A stretch of 64,000 bases of DNA. Origin: Bog-950 sp046329495 (GTDB lineage: Bacteria; Bacteroidota; Bacteroidia; Chitinophagales; LD1). Under the pieces are notes generated by a model. That model worked only from the letters and a program-made list of their open reading frames with translations, made no database searches and was not told the DNA's origin. Positions 18,736 through 28,486 of this stretch are shown here, piece by piece. Within the stretch, counting starts at the first letter, position 1, and each line of letters starts with the position of its first letter. A program made the translations under genes and the position numbers. Location of the stretch: the NCBI GenBank assembly GCA_046329495.1, contig JAXLUO010000006.1:62001-126000 (forward strand), given 5' to 3'.

Positions 18736-20377
18736 TTAAAGGTCCAGGCCAAACTTGCGCGAAGTTTCTTTCGCTAATTCGTAACCGGCATCGGCATGGC
18801 GTATAACGCCCATGGCAGGATCGTTATGTAACACTCGTTTTAAACGGCGTGCAGCATCTTCGGTGCCGTCGGCAACTATTACCATACCGGCATGCAGCGA
18901 ATAGCCCATGCCTACACCACCGCCGTGGTGAAAACTTACCCAGCTGGCACCACCCGCCGTATTGATTAGTGCATTTAATATAGGCCAATCGGCAACTGCA
19001 TCGCTACCATCCATCATAGCTTCTGTTTCGCGGTTTGGCGAGGCAACCGAACCTGTATCCAAATGGTCACGGCCTATTACTATCGGGGCTTTTACTTTTC
19101 CTGTTTTAACCAGTTCATTAAAAGCTATTCCCGCTTTCTCCCTGTCGCCCATTCCTAACCAGCAGATACGTGCCGGCAAGCCCTGGAAGGCAATACGTTC
19201 CTTAGCCATTTCTAACCAACGCAGCAAGCCTTTATCATTCGGGAAAAGCTCTTTTAGTTTTTCATCGCAAGTGTAAATATCCTGTGGATCGCCGCTAAGC
19301 GCTACAAAACGAAATGGTCCTTTGCCTTCGCAAAACAACGGACGCACATACGCCGGCACAAAGCCTGGGAAATCAAAGGCATTCATTACACCACGTTTAT
19401 CCTTAGCCTGACCGCGGATATTATTGCCGTAGTCAAATGTAATAGCACCGCGCTTTTGCAGTTCCAGCATCTGCTGCACATGCTTCGCCATTGTATCCAG
19501 TGATAAGCGTATATATTCATCAGGTTTGCTATCACGTAATACACGGGCTTCCTCTACACTCAATCCTTCAGGGAAATAGCCTACCAGTTCATCATGCGCC
19601 GATGTTTGATCGGTTAAGGTGTCGGGGGTAATGTTTCTATCAATTAAACGTTGCAGTAGCTCAACAGCGTTACAACATACGCCTATCGAAATGGCCTGTC
19701 CACTCTTCTTTGCTTCTAAGGCCCATTCAATTGCCTCGTCAATATTTTTGCTGTATTTATCGAGGTAGCGGGTTTCAATACGCTTCTGAATTCGCCATTC
19801 TTCAACTTCAGCAGCCAAACAAACGCCTTCATTCATGGTTATGGCCAATGGTTGTGCGCCGCCCATGCCACCTAAGCCTGCCGTTACATTTACGGTGCCT
19901 CTAAGTGTACCACCGTAATGCTGATTAGCTAAGGATAAAAACGTTTCGTATACTTACTATTCCCTGCGATCCAATATAAATCCAACTGCCGGCAGTCATT
20001 TGTCCATACATCATCAATCCTTTCTTCTCCAGCTCTCTAAAATGCTCCCAGGTAGCCCATTTGCCTACCAGGTTGCTATTAGCCAATAATACACGCGGTG
20101 CATCCTTATGCGAGCGCAATACGCCAACGGGCTTACCACTTTGTATAAGTAGTGTTTCATCTTCTTCTAAATCCTGCAGGCATTCAACAATTTTATCAAA
20201 GGCTTCCCAATTTCGGGCAGCTTTGCCCAGTCCCCCATATACAATCAAATCTTCCGGGCGCTCCGCTACGGCAGGGTCCAGGTTATTATAAAGCATACGA
20301 AGGGCCGCTTCTTGTACCCAGCCTTTACAACTTAATTCAGTGCCATGCGCGGCGTGCAGTTCACGTTTCTTTTCCAT
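18736..20377 (-). pseudogene. hutU: Urocanate hydratase with an internal frameshift
   Basis: Urocanate hydratase converts urocanate to imidazolonepropionate, step two of histidine degradation, using NAD+. The sequence is the ~555-residue bacterial type (GTELSCKGWVQEAALRMLYNNLDP, SGKPVGVLRSHKDAPRVLLAN, YGQMTAGSWIYIGSQGIV). After GSQGIV the frame breaks near 19960: the family has QGTYETF here, but the DNA reads GTAAGTATACGAAACG, about five bases short, so the frame ends at 19925. The other frame continues with YETFLSLANQ and runs intact to the C-terminus (GGMGGAQPLAITMNEG, FDYGNNIRGQAKD, GRDHLDTGSVASPNRETE). The start at 20377 (MEKKRELHAAHGTEL) fits the family better than 20419. It is either a recent pseudogene or an assembly error. 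No other hut genes are nearby. Confidence 0.88.
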
Positions 20378-20534
20378 GCTATCTGTTGCTAATAGGGCAA
20401 ATGTATTCGATTTTCCCAAGTGCCCACTTTCCTCTTAACACCTTGGTTTTAAAGCTTGTTCGCTACACTAAAAATAAATTTCCCTTCATACGGCCAAATC
20501 TTTACTTTGTGGTTTAAACCAAACCCCATACCCC

Positions 20535-21563
20535 ATGAAACTCCTGAAAATCATTGGTATACTGCTGTTGGTAGTTATTGCCGCAGTACTTATCCTGGGC
20601 TTAATTCTACCCAAAGATTACAATGTGCAGCGCTCCATCGTAATTAACGCGCCCGAACAAACCGTTTATAAAGGCATAAGCACCTTTGCCATGTTCGATC
20701 AGTGGAATCCATGGAATAAACTGGATACTGCACAAAAAACCGAATTGACGGGCACCGATGGCACTGTTGGTGCTAAACGTAGCTGGAAAGGTAACGACAA
20801 GGTTGGCGAGGGTTCCATGACCATTACTAAATTAGAACCTAACCAAACCGTAGGCTACCAACTCGACTTCATCAAACCTTTTAAATCAACCAGCCAGGTA
20901 ACCATGAGCATGGAAAAGGCCGAAGGTGGTTACAAAGTTACCTGGGCAATGGCAGGTAGCATGCCTTATCCTTTCAATGTAATGACCCTGTTCGGTAATA
21001 TGGATAAGCAAATAGGCGGAGATTTTGAAAGTGGCTTAGCAACGCTGAAGGATCTGTGCGAAAAAGCACCTGCTACCTCCTATGAAATAAAAGAAACGCA
21101 ATGGCCTGCAACTGATGCTTTGGGCATTCGCAAAACGGTAACCTTCCAGGATATGCAGGCTTTTTTTGCCGCTACATTTCCGGCTGCTTACAAAGCTATA
21201 AGCGAGGCCGGTGCCAAGCCGGGCGTGCCAATGGGCATTTATTATAAATACGATGAACAGGCTATGAACGCCGATATGGCAGCCGTTGTTCCGTACGAAG
21301 GAAAGAAAGTGTTAGCCAAAGGCTTTAGCAATATCAGCATTCCTGCACAACCGGCTTACCTCATCGACTATTACGGCGGTTACAGCAATATGAAGGCTCC
21401 TTACAACGAGATGAACGCCTTCCTGAAAAAGAATTTTAACCGGGAAGATCCTGATATGGTAGTAGAACAATACCTCAGCGACCCTATGAGCGAACCGGAT
21501 TCAAGCAAATGGCATACAGCTATTTATTTCTTTGTTAAGAAAGAACAATCCGCTGCAAAATAG
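20535..21563 (+). CDS. SRPBCC-domain protein with C-terminal GyrI-like effector-binding domain
   Basis: The product is 342 residues. One N-terminal membrane helix (residues 1-26) leads into an SRPBCC/polyketide-cyclase-like domain (about 30-175; VQRSIVINAPEQTVYKGI, FDQWNPWNKLD) and a GyrI-like small-molecule-binding domain (about 185-335; IGIYYKYDE-type and YLIDYYGGYSNM). Fusions of these two domains are common in Bacteroidota; ligands are unknown. A TTACTTTG element at about 20502-20509 resembles a -7 box. The gene is divergent from hutU. Confidence 0.8.
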   Translation: MKLLKIIGILLLVVIAAVLILGLILPKDYNVQRSIVINAPEQTVYKGISTFAMFDQWNPWNKLDTAQKTELTGTDGTVGAKRSWKGNDKVGEGSMTITKLEPNQTVGYQLDFIKPFKSTSQVTMSMEKAEGGYKVTWAMAGSMPYPFNVMTLFGNMDKQIGGDFESGLATLKDLCEKAPATSYEIKETQWPATDALGIRKTVTFQDMQAFFAATFPAAYKAISEAGAKPGVPMGIYYKYDEQAMNADMAAVVPYEGKKVLAKGFSNISIPAQPAYLIDYYGGYSNMKAPYNEMNAFLKKNFNREDPDMVVEQYLSDPMSEPDSSKWHTAIYFFVKKEQSAAK

Positions 21564-21586
21564 ATCACCCTTTTAAATAAACCTGG

Positions 21587-21613
21587 AGCCCGTTCAACAG
21601 AGCGGGCTTTTTT
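21587..21613 (+). terminator. Intrinsic terminator of the SRPBCC gene
   Basis: A stem AGCCCG (21587-21592) / CGGGCT (21603-21608) with a 10-base loop is followed by a T-run. The T-tract overlaps the stop codon of the convergent GH92 gene. Confidence 0.8.
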
Positions 21614-23870
21614 ATTTGCCCCTAGCTTGTATCCCAACAATAGTTTGTATTTCCTCTTCCGATAAAACGCCCCACTGTTTATTTGGCTTAGGTCCCATTT
21701 CAAAAATCAACTGGCCTCCCGCGGTTAATTCTGCATGATGCAAGAACGGAGCAGTTACCGGTTTGCCATTCAGGGTAACAGATTGTATATACTTATTTCT
21801 ACCTGAGACATGGTTCGCTAGTATCTCTAACTTTAAATTGGTATTGAGGGGGTCAGGACTAAGCGTAAGCTTTTTAAACTGCGGCGAGCCTATTGCATAC
21901 ACATCCGTGCCAGGCGTTACCGGGTAAAAACCCATAGCCGAAAACACATACCAGGCACTCATTTGTCCGCAATCATCATCCCCGTCCATACCATCCGGAT
22001 TATTACGGTAGCGTGTACTGCGGAACCAGGACACTTTGCGTTGCGTTACCCAGGGCATACCTGCATAATTATAAAGATAGGTATAGTGATGCCCCGGCTC
22101 ATTCGTGTGCCAGTACCGATGCCAGCTAAAGCTGGCGTTCAGCTTTTTAATAAAAGCTTCTCTGCCACCCATCAATTGCATCAAGCCCGGTATATCGTGC
22201 TGCACAGCAAACAGATAAGTATAAGGACCTCCCTCCGTAAATCCGGCATGCGTATCCTTATACCAGCTAAAATCGCTGTTGCGTGGCGCCATCATGCCGG
22301 TGATTTGATTATATACGTTGCGGTAATTTTTGCTATGCTGTATCAGTAGTTGATACATACTATCATTCCCTACTGCCTTTGCTACCTGAGCTGCACAAAA
22401 ATCATCATACGCACCCTCCAGAGTGTTCGATACACTCTCAGCGGTTTTATCAACCGGCACAAAACCGTTACGCAGATAGTAAGTTAATCCTGCCCGTGTT
22501 TCAGGCGAACCGGCCCATAAGGCGCGGTCGTACCAACGTTTAAACGTATCTCCTGCCGAAGGGATCGTGCAATCTTTAATACAAGCCTCAGCAGCCTCTT
22601 TCAAATCAAAACCTTTAACTCCCTTTACCAAAGCATCAGCAATCACCGCATCAGCATGGGTACCTATCATAATACCGGTGTAAGTAGGATTAGGCCACTT
22701 GGGCATGTAGCCCCCCTCCTTATACATCTGCACTAAGCTTCGCACCATGCCCGGCACATGCTCCCTGGCTACTAAAATCAACAGCGGGTGCTCCGCTCGA
22801 TAAGTGTCCCACAAGCTATAATCATTGTAACTAACGCCCGCGTGAATGGTATCATCAAAGGCACTGTAGTACCTGCCATACTCGCTAAACTCCCGCGGAA
22901 ATAACAGACTATGGTAAAGCGCTGTATACAAAATTTTCTTCTTGCGGTTGCTTGCGCCTTCTACCTCTACCCTGTTCAGGTATTTATTCCATTCTTCCTT
23001 TGTACGGTTCTCCACCATTTCAAAAGTCTGCCCGGCAGTTTCCCGTTCTAAATTCTCCCGCGCCTGTTCAAGACTTATAAACGAAGTGCCAACTCTTGCT
23101 TCAACAACTTCAGTTCCTTTTTTAAACTCTACCCATGCACCGCAAGCATTTGCAGTTTGTTGAAACGTTTTGCTGATGCTATCATTTACCCAAGTGCCGG
23201 CAGCTTCCATTGGCCTATTAAACCTAATAACGAAATACCCCTTAAAATTTGGTAATGGGGGGCCCAGATGCGCACAATGCCGGTCCTGGTTCCAGCCAAT
23301 AATTTCTCTCCTCGCTGTATCTACTTTAACCCATCCCAACGAATCCGGCAATTGGCTAACTTCTATGTATACCGATGGTTGTTGCTTTTTACCAAACGTA
23401 AACCGCAACATGCCACAACGAGAGGTGGCTGTAATTTCCGTTTTAATTTTTTTACCTGTCGGTGTATGTGCCTTTACAGAATAGTAATAGCACTGCGATT
23501 TTTCGCCGGCATGTGTAAACAAAAGCGTTTGCTGCAAATGCTTAGTGCTGATTTTTCCTGCAAATGGCTTAAGCGTAACATAGCCATAATCACCCATCCA
23601 CATCGCCGGCTTGTGGGTAGCTCTAAATCCGCGTATGCGTGTATCGAAATAATGATAATTAGGTATTCGGATCCGGCTATTACGCGTGCAAGCGGTCCAG
23701 TTGGTCATGCCGAATGGCGGCGTAACAAAAGGAGTAGTTCTACCATAAAACCAAATACCCTTAGTGCCTATTAACGGATTAACATACGCCGCTGCATTTT
23801 CTTCACCTGCATAAGCAGCAATCGCGCTTATTAGTGCAGCCAGGCTCATTAAATATTTAGCAATCCGCAT
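21612..23870 (-). CDS. Glycoside hydrolase family 92 (exo-alpha-mannosidase family)
   Basis: The product is 752 residues from the ATG at 23870, with a signal peptide (ending AAYAG), so it is exported. GH92 enzymes are calcium-dependent exo-acting alpha-mannosidases used on N-glycans and yeast mannans. The C-terminal domain has DGDDDCGQMSAWYVFSAMG with the acidic residues expected for the catalytic base, and FTEGGPYTY corresponds to the segment holding the catalytic Glu. The N-terminal loop reads GTKGIWFYGRTTPFVTPPFG instead of the more usual GTGGHGHTYPGA-like version, so linkage specificity may differ. There are no SusC/SusD genes nearby. The start at 23870 was chosen over 23891 because it gives a clean signal peptide. 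Confidence 0.88.
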   Translation of the reverse strand: MRIAKYLMSLAALISAIAAYAGEENAAAYVNPLIGTKGIWFYGRTTPFVTPPFGMTNWTACTRNSRIRIPNYHYFDTRIRGFRATHKPAMWMGDYGYVTLKPFAGKISTKHLQQTLLFTHAGEKSQCYYYSVKAHTPTGKKIKTEITATSRCGMLRFTFGKKQQPSVYIEVSQLPDSLGWVKVDTARREIIGWNQDRHCAHLGPPLPNFKGYFVIRFNRPMEAAGTWVNDSISKTFQQTANACGAWVEFKKGTEVVEARVGTSFISLEQARENLERETAGQTFEMVENRTKEEWNKYLNRVEVEGASNRKKKILYTALYHSLLFPREFSEYGRYYSAFDDTIHAGVSYNDYSLWDTYRAEHPLLILVAREHVPGMVRSLVQMYKEGGYMPKWPNPTYTGIMIGTHADAVIADALVKGVKGFDLKEAAEACIKDCTIPSAGDTFKRWYDRALWAGSPETRAGLTYYLRNGFVPVDKTAESVSNTLEGAYDDFCAAQVAKAVGNDSMYQLLIQHSKNYRNVYNQITGMMAPRNSDFSWYKDTHAGFTEGGPYTYLFAVQHDIPGLMQLMGGREAFIKKLNASFSWHRYWHTNEPGHHYTYLYNYAGMPWVTQRKVSWFRSTRYRNNPDGMDGDDDCGQMSAWYVFSAMGFYPVTPGTDVYAIGSPQFKKLTLSPDPLNTNLKLEILANHVSGRNKYIQSVTLNGKPVTAPFLHHAELTAGGQLIFEMGPKPNKQWGVLSEEEIQTIVGIQARGK

Positions 23871-23941
23871 GTTACGAATATAGCAAAGCACGGTCTTGCG
23901 TGTTTAAATTCAGCGCTGCTCAAAAAGTTTATTTTAGCCCC

Positions 23942-24877
23942 ATGCTCCGATACCGTGCCGACCTTCGAACCCTGCTGAACGTAGCTTTATATTTTGCTGT
24001 AGCCACCATCCCCTGGTTTCGCTGGCCGGTAATGGGCACTGCCGAAATTATCTTTTGGGTAGCCATCAATTGCCTGCTTAGTTTCATTTGCGCAGTTATC
24101 GTTCACAATACCATCCATGCACCCATTTTCAAAAGCAGGTGGATGAATAAAGTTTTTCAGGTGGTATTATCATTTACTTATGGGCATAGCACCAGCGCTT
24201 ATGTGCCGGGGCACAATTTCAGCCACCACAAATACACCCAAACCCCGCGCGATGCTATCCGCACCAGCAAGGCACGTTTCCGCATCAACTTGTTCAATCA
24301 GCTGTTTTTCTTTTTCATCATGAGCGGCGATATCCTGAAAGGCGAGTTGCGCTTTGCTGCCAAAATGCGAACTGAACGCCCCGACTGGTTCCGCCAATAC
24401 CTGCTGGAAATGATTTTGGTAATGGGTGTTAAAATTGCTTTGACAATACTGAACTGGAAATGCGCTGTATTGTTTGTACTTATCCCTCACCAGTATGCAG
24501 CCTGGGGCATTGTTGGCACCAACTTTTTTCAGCACGATGGTTGCGACGATAAGCACCCCTACAACCACAGCCGCAACTTCAGCGGCCCGGTTTTAAACTG
24601 GCTATTATTTAACAACGGCTACCATGGTGCGCATCACATAAAGCCTAATCTGCACTGGAGCTTACTACCGGCTTATCATAACCAGAAGGTGCGACCTTAT
24701 CTTCATCCATCCCTCGACCGCGTTTCATTACTTAGCTATTTGATTGAAGCGCATATTTATCCCGGCAAACGGCTGGACTATCTTGGTAATCCCGTTGCAT
24801 TAAGACCTGTTGAAGCAGAACAGGACTGGGTAGAAACCATTAAGGTATCTGAGCACGAAACCGATATGGCTGCGTAA
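23942..24877 (+). CDS. Membrane fatty acid desaturase family protein
   Basis: The product is 311 residues from the ATG at 23942. It has the histidine boxes of membrane di-iron desaturases/hydroxylases: HNTIH, HNFSHH and HGAHH, the first two set between hydrophobic helices and the third in the C-terminal half, with an additional HD/H cluster (QHDGCDDKHPYNHSRNF). Such enzymes introduce double bonds or hydroxyls into acyl chains or related lipids; the substrate cannot be told from sequence. A TATTTTAG box at 23930-23937 ends four bases before the ATG, suggesting a very short or absent 5' leader. The stop lies one base from that of the convergent subtilase gene. Confidence 0.85.
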   Translation: MLRYRADLRTLLNVALYFAVATIPWFRWPVMGTAEIIFWVAINCLLSFICAVIVHNTIHAPIFKSRWMNKVFQVVLSFTYGHSTSAYVPGHNFSHHKYTQTPRDAIRTSKARFRINLFNQLFFFFIMSGDILKGELRFAAKMRTERPDWFRQYLLEMILVMGVKIALTILNWKCAVLFVLIPHQYAAWGIVGTNFFQHDGCDDKHPYNHSRNFSGPVLNWLLFNNGYHGAHHIKPNLHWSLLPAYHNQKVRPYLHPSLDRVSLLSYLIEAHIYPGKRLDYLGNPVALRPVEAEQDWVETIKVSEHETDMAA

Positions 24878-24878
24878 G

Positions 24879-26993
24879 TTACTTCGCAACCACAAACCTG
24901 CGTACAGCTACGTTTACACCATCACTCAAACTTAAAGTATAAAACCCCGCTGCTAATTGGGCCACGGATAATTGTAGCGTAAATACGCCGGCATCAAGTT
25001 GATGTCGCGTAGTACTAACAGCTTCGCCCAAAGCATCCAGCATCTTAAAATCTATAGATTGTGCATGCGCCGTATTCAAGCGCAGGTTCAAAACATCGTT
25101 GGCAGGGTTTGGCCAAATTTGCAGTTCAAGCCCACTTAAATTCGTTTCTGCAACCCCGCTCACCAAAATATTTTGCTGAACCACACAGCCACGTTGGTTT
25201 TTAACGTACACAATGTAACTGCCATTTGTAGGTACAGTAAAAATTGGAGAACTTTGGTAGGTCACACCATCCAGAGAATAGTATAAACTATCATTACCGG
25301 CCGTAGCATTTACGGTAACGTTCCCAAGATTACCACCTTGCGCAGGAATTATGTTTACTGCATTTATTGCAATGCTATCGGGATCGTGTAGTTCTGCAGT
25401 CCATGTCCTTCGGCAACCCGATGTATCAGTAACCTGCACGGTATAAAAGCCTGGCTCCAAATTCAATATTTCGATGTTATGTTGATTGGTATTCCAGAGT
25501 ATATTATAATTCACCGCATTATCAGGCAAGGTTACTGCAGCCATTGCACCACTATTGGCACCATGGCAGGCTATGGGGGTTTTATCAATTCGCAGATCAA
25601 ATTGGCAGCTATCGCAATTAAAGCGGCTTAAGTTCATAAAGGCGCGATACAAATTCAACCGACCACCGGTAACGGTTTTATTGTTCAGTGCCGGCACCCA
25701 CTCGGCACCATCTAATAGATATTGCTTTATCAGCAAGGCCCCACTATCCGGATGTTCCCAGTATGCATCCATAAAACCCTTACAAGCTGTGGCCATCATA
25801 GCTGCTACTGCACCTGTAACATGCGGCGTTGCCATGCTGGTTCCGGTTTTGGTTTGGTATAAAGTAGGCGTTGGCACTGTAGAATAAATGCCTGTACCGG
25901 GTGCTCCAAGGTCTACGCTTATTTTTCCGTATGCAGCTCCTGTATTCTTTTTATCAGCACTGGTGGTATTGGTAACGCCTATAAACCATTTACTGGCACA
26001 TTCGGTTGGCACATCGTGCACGGCATCTACATCCACGTCTGCATTCGGCGCCGCACCTGCACTTAAAATGCCCACTGCCCCTAAGCTATCATACATGGCA
26101 CACCACAAAGGATAATCAGCCGGGTTAGCACCATAGTTGCCTACCCCGAAAGAAGCATTAGTAGCCACTACAAAGGCGCCCTTACTACCAAAAGTGGTAT
26201 TATATAAAATACGCATGTTGCGCACGTATTCATAACTGGCCACCACATTGGCTTCGTCTGTGGTGCCATAATTTACCCCCATAATTTTGGCACCCCAACA
26301 AACACCGGCTATACCTTTTGCATTGTTGCCAATAGCTGCGGCAATACCTGCAGTATGGGTACTATGGTAGGCACCGAAACCCGTGCTGTTGATGTCCCCG
26401 CTGGTATCCGGCACACTCCATCCGTTAATATCATCTATATAACCATTGCCATCATCATCAATACCGTTGCCCGGTATTTCATTATAGTTTACAAAAAAAC
26501 TAAGGTCTTCATGGCTAAGGTCAAACTTGTTATCAATAATGGCCACAACCACCGTGTCTCCGGTTGCAGTTACATGGCTATGGCTTATATCCCAGGCATC
26601 AGTGGCGTCAATATCAGCTCCTGCAGTACCACCGGTGCCGCCGGTGTTGAGCATATTCCATTCCTGGTTAAAGTAGGGGTCATCGGGCACCAGATTCCGC
26701 TGCTCAACACGATGATTAAATTGTGCAATTAAAGTGGCCGGATGCAGACGCAGTGCACCCAAAAAACTTTCCGGCGCTTTGGTTGTGTTTCGCTCCAGCA
26801 ACCAAATATTCATACGGCCCGATAAGCAGCGTACCACCTTTATATCGGTAAACATTCGCTCCAATTGCTGAGGCGTCGCACCCGGTTTAAGTAGCACTAT
26901 ATACTGGTTGAGCATCCGCGGATCTTCCTCCTGCCATTGCGCAAAGGCAGAAACGTGTAGCAATACGGCAAAAGCCAACAATATCTTTTTCAT
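24879..26993 (-). CDS. S8 subtilisin-like serine protease with T9SS type A sorting tail
   Basis: The product is 704 residues: signal peptide (1-19, ending AFAQ), propeptide-like region (about 25-100), subtilase domain (about 125-450) with the triad Asp154 (IIDNKFD), His213 (HSTHTAG) and Ser386 (GTSMATPHVTG), one SprB-like module (about 470-545; CHGANSGAMAAV, LEPGFYTVQVTDTSGC), a second beta module, and a type A C-terminal sorting domain (WPNPANDVLNL to RRFVVAK). It should cross the outer membrane by the T9SS and be anchored or released after removal of the tail. The fusion of a protease with a SprB-like unit recalls the repeats of the large adhesin at 12-17 kb. Confidence 0.92.
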   Translation of the reverse strand: MKKILLAFAVLLHVSAFAQWQEEDPRMLNQYIVLLKPGATPQQLERMFTDIKVVRCLSGRMNIWLLERNTTKAPESFLGALRLHPATLIAQFNHRVEQRNLVPDDPYFNQEWNMLNTGGTGGTAGADIDATDAWDISHSHVTATGDTVVVAIIDNKFDLSHEDLSFFVNYNEIPGNGIDDDGNGYIDDINGWSVPDTSGDINSTGFGAYHSTHTAGIAAAIGNNAKGIAGVCWGAKIMGVNYGTTDEANVVASYEYVRNMRILYNTTFGSKGAFVVATNASFGVGNYGANPADYPLWCAMYDSLGAVGILSAGAAPNADVDVDAVHDVPTECASKWFIGVTNTTSADKKNTGAAYGKISVDLGAPGTGIYSTVPTPTLYQTKTGTSMATPHVTGAVAAMMATACKGFMDAYWEHPDSGALLIKQYLLDGAEWVPALNNKTVTGGRLNLYRAFMNLSRFNCDSCQFDLRIDKTPIACHGANSGAMAAVTLPDNAVNYNILWNTNQHNIEILNLEPGFYTVQVTDTSGCRRTWTAELHDPDSIAINAVNIIPAQGGNLGNVTVNATAGNDSLYYSLDGVTYQSSPIFTVPTNGSYIVYVKNQRGCVVQQNILVSGVAETNLSGLELQIWPNPANDVLNLRLNTAHAQSIDFKMLDALGEAVSTTRHQLDAGVFTLQLSVAQLAAGFYTLSLSDGVNVAVRRFVVAK

Positions 26994-27035
26994 GTACTGT
27001 AGATAAAAAGCAATGCCCCGTAAAGATAATACGGT

Positions 27036-28385
27036 TTACCCGTAATTAGCAGCAATCCAATTGGCGGCTATCGCCATTACCTCTTCACTTTCCCATTTTT
27101 CTGCAATATTGGGCAGGGCCATTATACGGTCTAACAGCTCGTTTTGTCTCTCACCGCGGTGCTTCGCTTCGCTATACGATAATTCGCTAAAGGTTACCAT
27201 GCTGTAGTGTGTCATAAATTTGTCAGAAAAACGGTCGGCTATTTTCCGCTCAATTTTTAGGCGTAACTGGAAGTCCTCGCGCCCGCTCAGGTCGCGCATT
27301 TCTATATAGTTGTAAAGTGCCAGATCAGCTATGGCATCGCCATTGGGTTTGCGTTGATATTGGAATTTATCCAATGCCTCATCCCAACTTTCGGAGGTAG
27401 CATCCAGTATTTCATCCAACTCACGCACGTCTTCAAATCCGCATATCATGCCCTGCCCGTAAAAGGGCACTATGGCATGAGCAGCATCACCTATCAGGCA
27501 AGCGCTTTTGTACTTCCACGGAAAGCACTTGATAGTACACAACGAACTGGTAGGATTAGTAAAAAACACCTTGGCCAAATCCGGCATCAGGGCCAAAGCA
27601 TCCGGAAAATTCTTTTTAAAGAAAGCTATTACATCCGCATCGGTCCGTAAATTATCAAAGCCATTTTCGCCCTTGAACGGAGCAAACAATGTAACTGTAA
27701 AGCTTCCGTCTGTATTAGGCAATGCAATCATCATAAAACTACCACGCGGCCAAATGTGCAACGCATTCTTCTCCATGCGGTGCTTGCCATCTTCTGTTTC
27801 CGCTATATGCAGTTCCTTATAACCAAAGGCTTCATATTGCTGCGATAAATTGAAATTATTGGTGCGTTGCATTTCGTAACGCACTTCGCTAAATGCGCCA
27901 TCAGCCCCAAAAATCACATCGCTTTGCGTACTTATTTTTTCGCCGTTGCAAACATGTTCAAAATGGGTGGTGTTACTGTCAAAGTCTACAGCCGAGCACC
28001 GGTAGTCAAAATGGAATTTTACGTCCGGAAACTTCTCAGCCTCATCTACCATTATACGGTTTAGTTCGCCACGGCTTACCGAGTAAATGGCCTGCCCGTC
28101 TTTACCGTAAGGAAATAGCTGTGTATTGCCCTCCAGGTCGTGTATCATACGGCCTGTCATAGGTATGGCTATTTTATCCACTACAGCATCCAGTCCTATT
28201 TTTTTCAGCGTTTTCCACCCACGGTGGCTAAGGGCCAGGTTAATACTTCGGCCGCCAACATAGCCCGCTTTGCGCATATCGGGCCTGCGTTCGTATACAT
28301 TTACTTTATGGCCTCTCCGGCTTAAATAACATGCCAACATGGAACCCACCAAGCCACCGCCTACAACCGTTATGTTCTTTCCCAT
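27036..28385 (-). CDS. kmo: Kynurenine 3-monooxygenase
   Basis: This FAD-dependent enzyme hydroxylates L-kynurenine to 3-hydroxykynurenine with NADPH and O2, a step toward quinolinate and NAD in the tryptophan-derived pathway found in many Bacteroidota. The product is 449 residues, near the family's usual length. Visible motifs: GGGLVGSMLACYLSRRG (FAD-binding, glycines 9-14), an Arg/Tyr-rich GGRSINLALSHRG segment typical of KMO, GADGAFSEVR, and LIGDAAHAIVPFYGQGM near residues 300-320. The start at 28385 (MGKNITVV) leaves the dinucleotide fold at the N-terminus; an alternative ATG is four codons upstream. No other kynurenine genes lie nearby. Confidence 0.93.
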   Translation of the reverse strand: MGKNITVVGGGLVGSMLACYLSRRGHKVNVYERRPDMRKAGYVGGRSINLALSHRGWKTLKKIGLDAVVDKIAIPMTGRMIHDLEGNTQLFPYGKDGQAIYSVSRGELNRIMVDEAEKFPDVKFHFDYRCSAVDFDSNTTHFEHVCNGEKISTQSDVIFGADGAFSEVRYEMQRTNNFNLSQQYEAFGYKELHIAETEDGKHRMEKNALHIWPRGSFMMIALPNTDGSFTVTLFAPFKGENGFDNLRTDADVIAFFKKNFPDALALMPDLAKVFFTNPTSSLCTIKCFPWKYKSACLIGDAAHAIVPFYGQGMICGFEDVRELDEILDATSESWDEALDKFQYQRKPNGDAIADLALYNYIEMRDLSGREDFQLRLKIERKIADRFSDKFMTHYSMVTFSELSYSEAKHRGERQNELLDRIMALPNIAEKWESEEVMAIAANWIAANYG

Positions 28386-28486
28386 TATATGTTTCAATTT
28401 AGCTGCCCGAAACTATTAATAAACCAATTATAGGGTACTGAATTTTATCAGTCCGCATTTTTTACATTCGCATCAAATTCTGTTTT

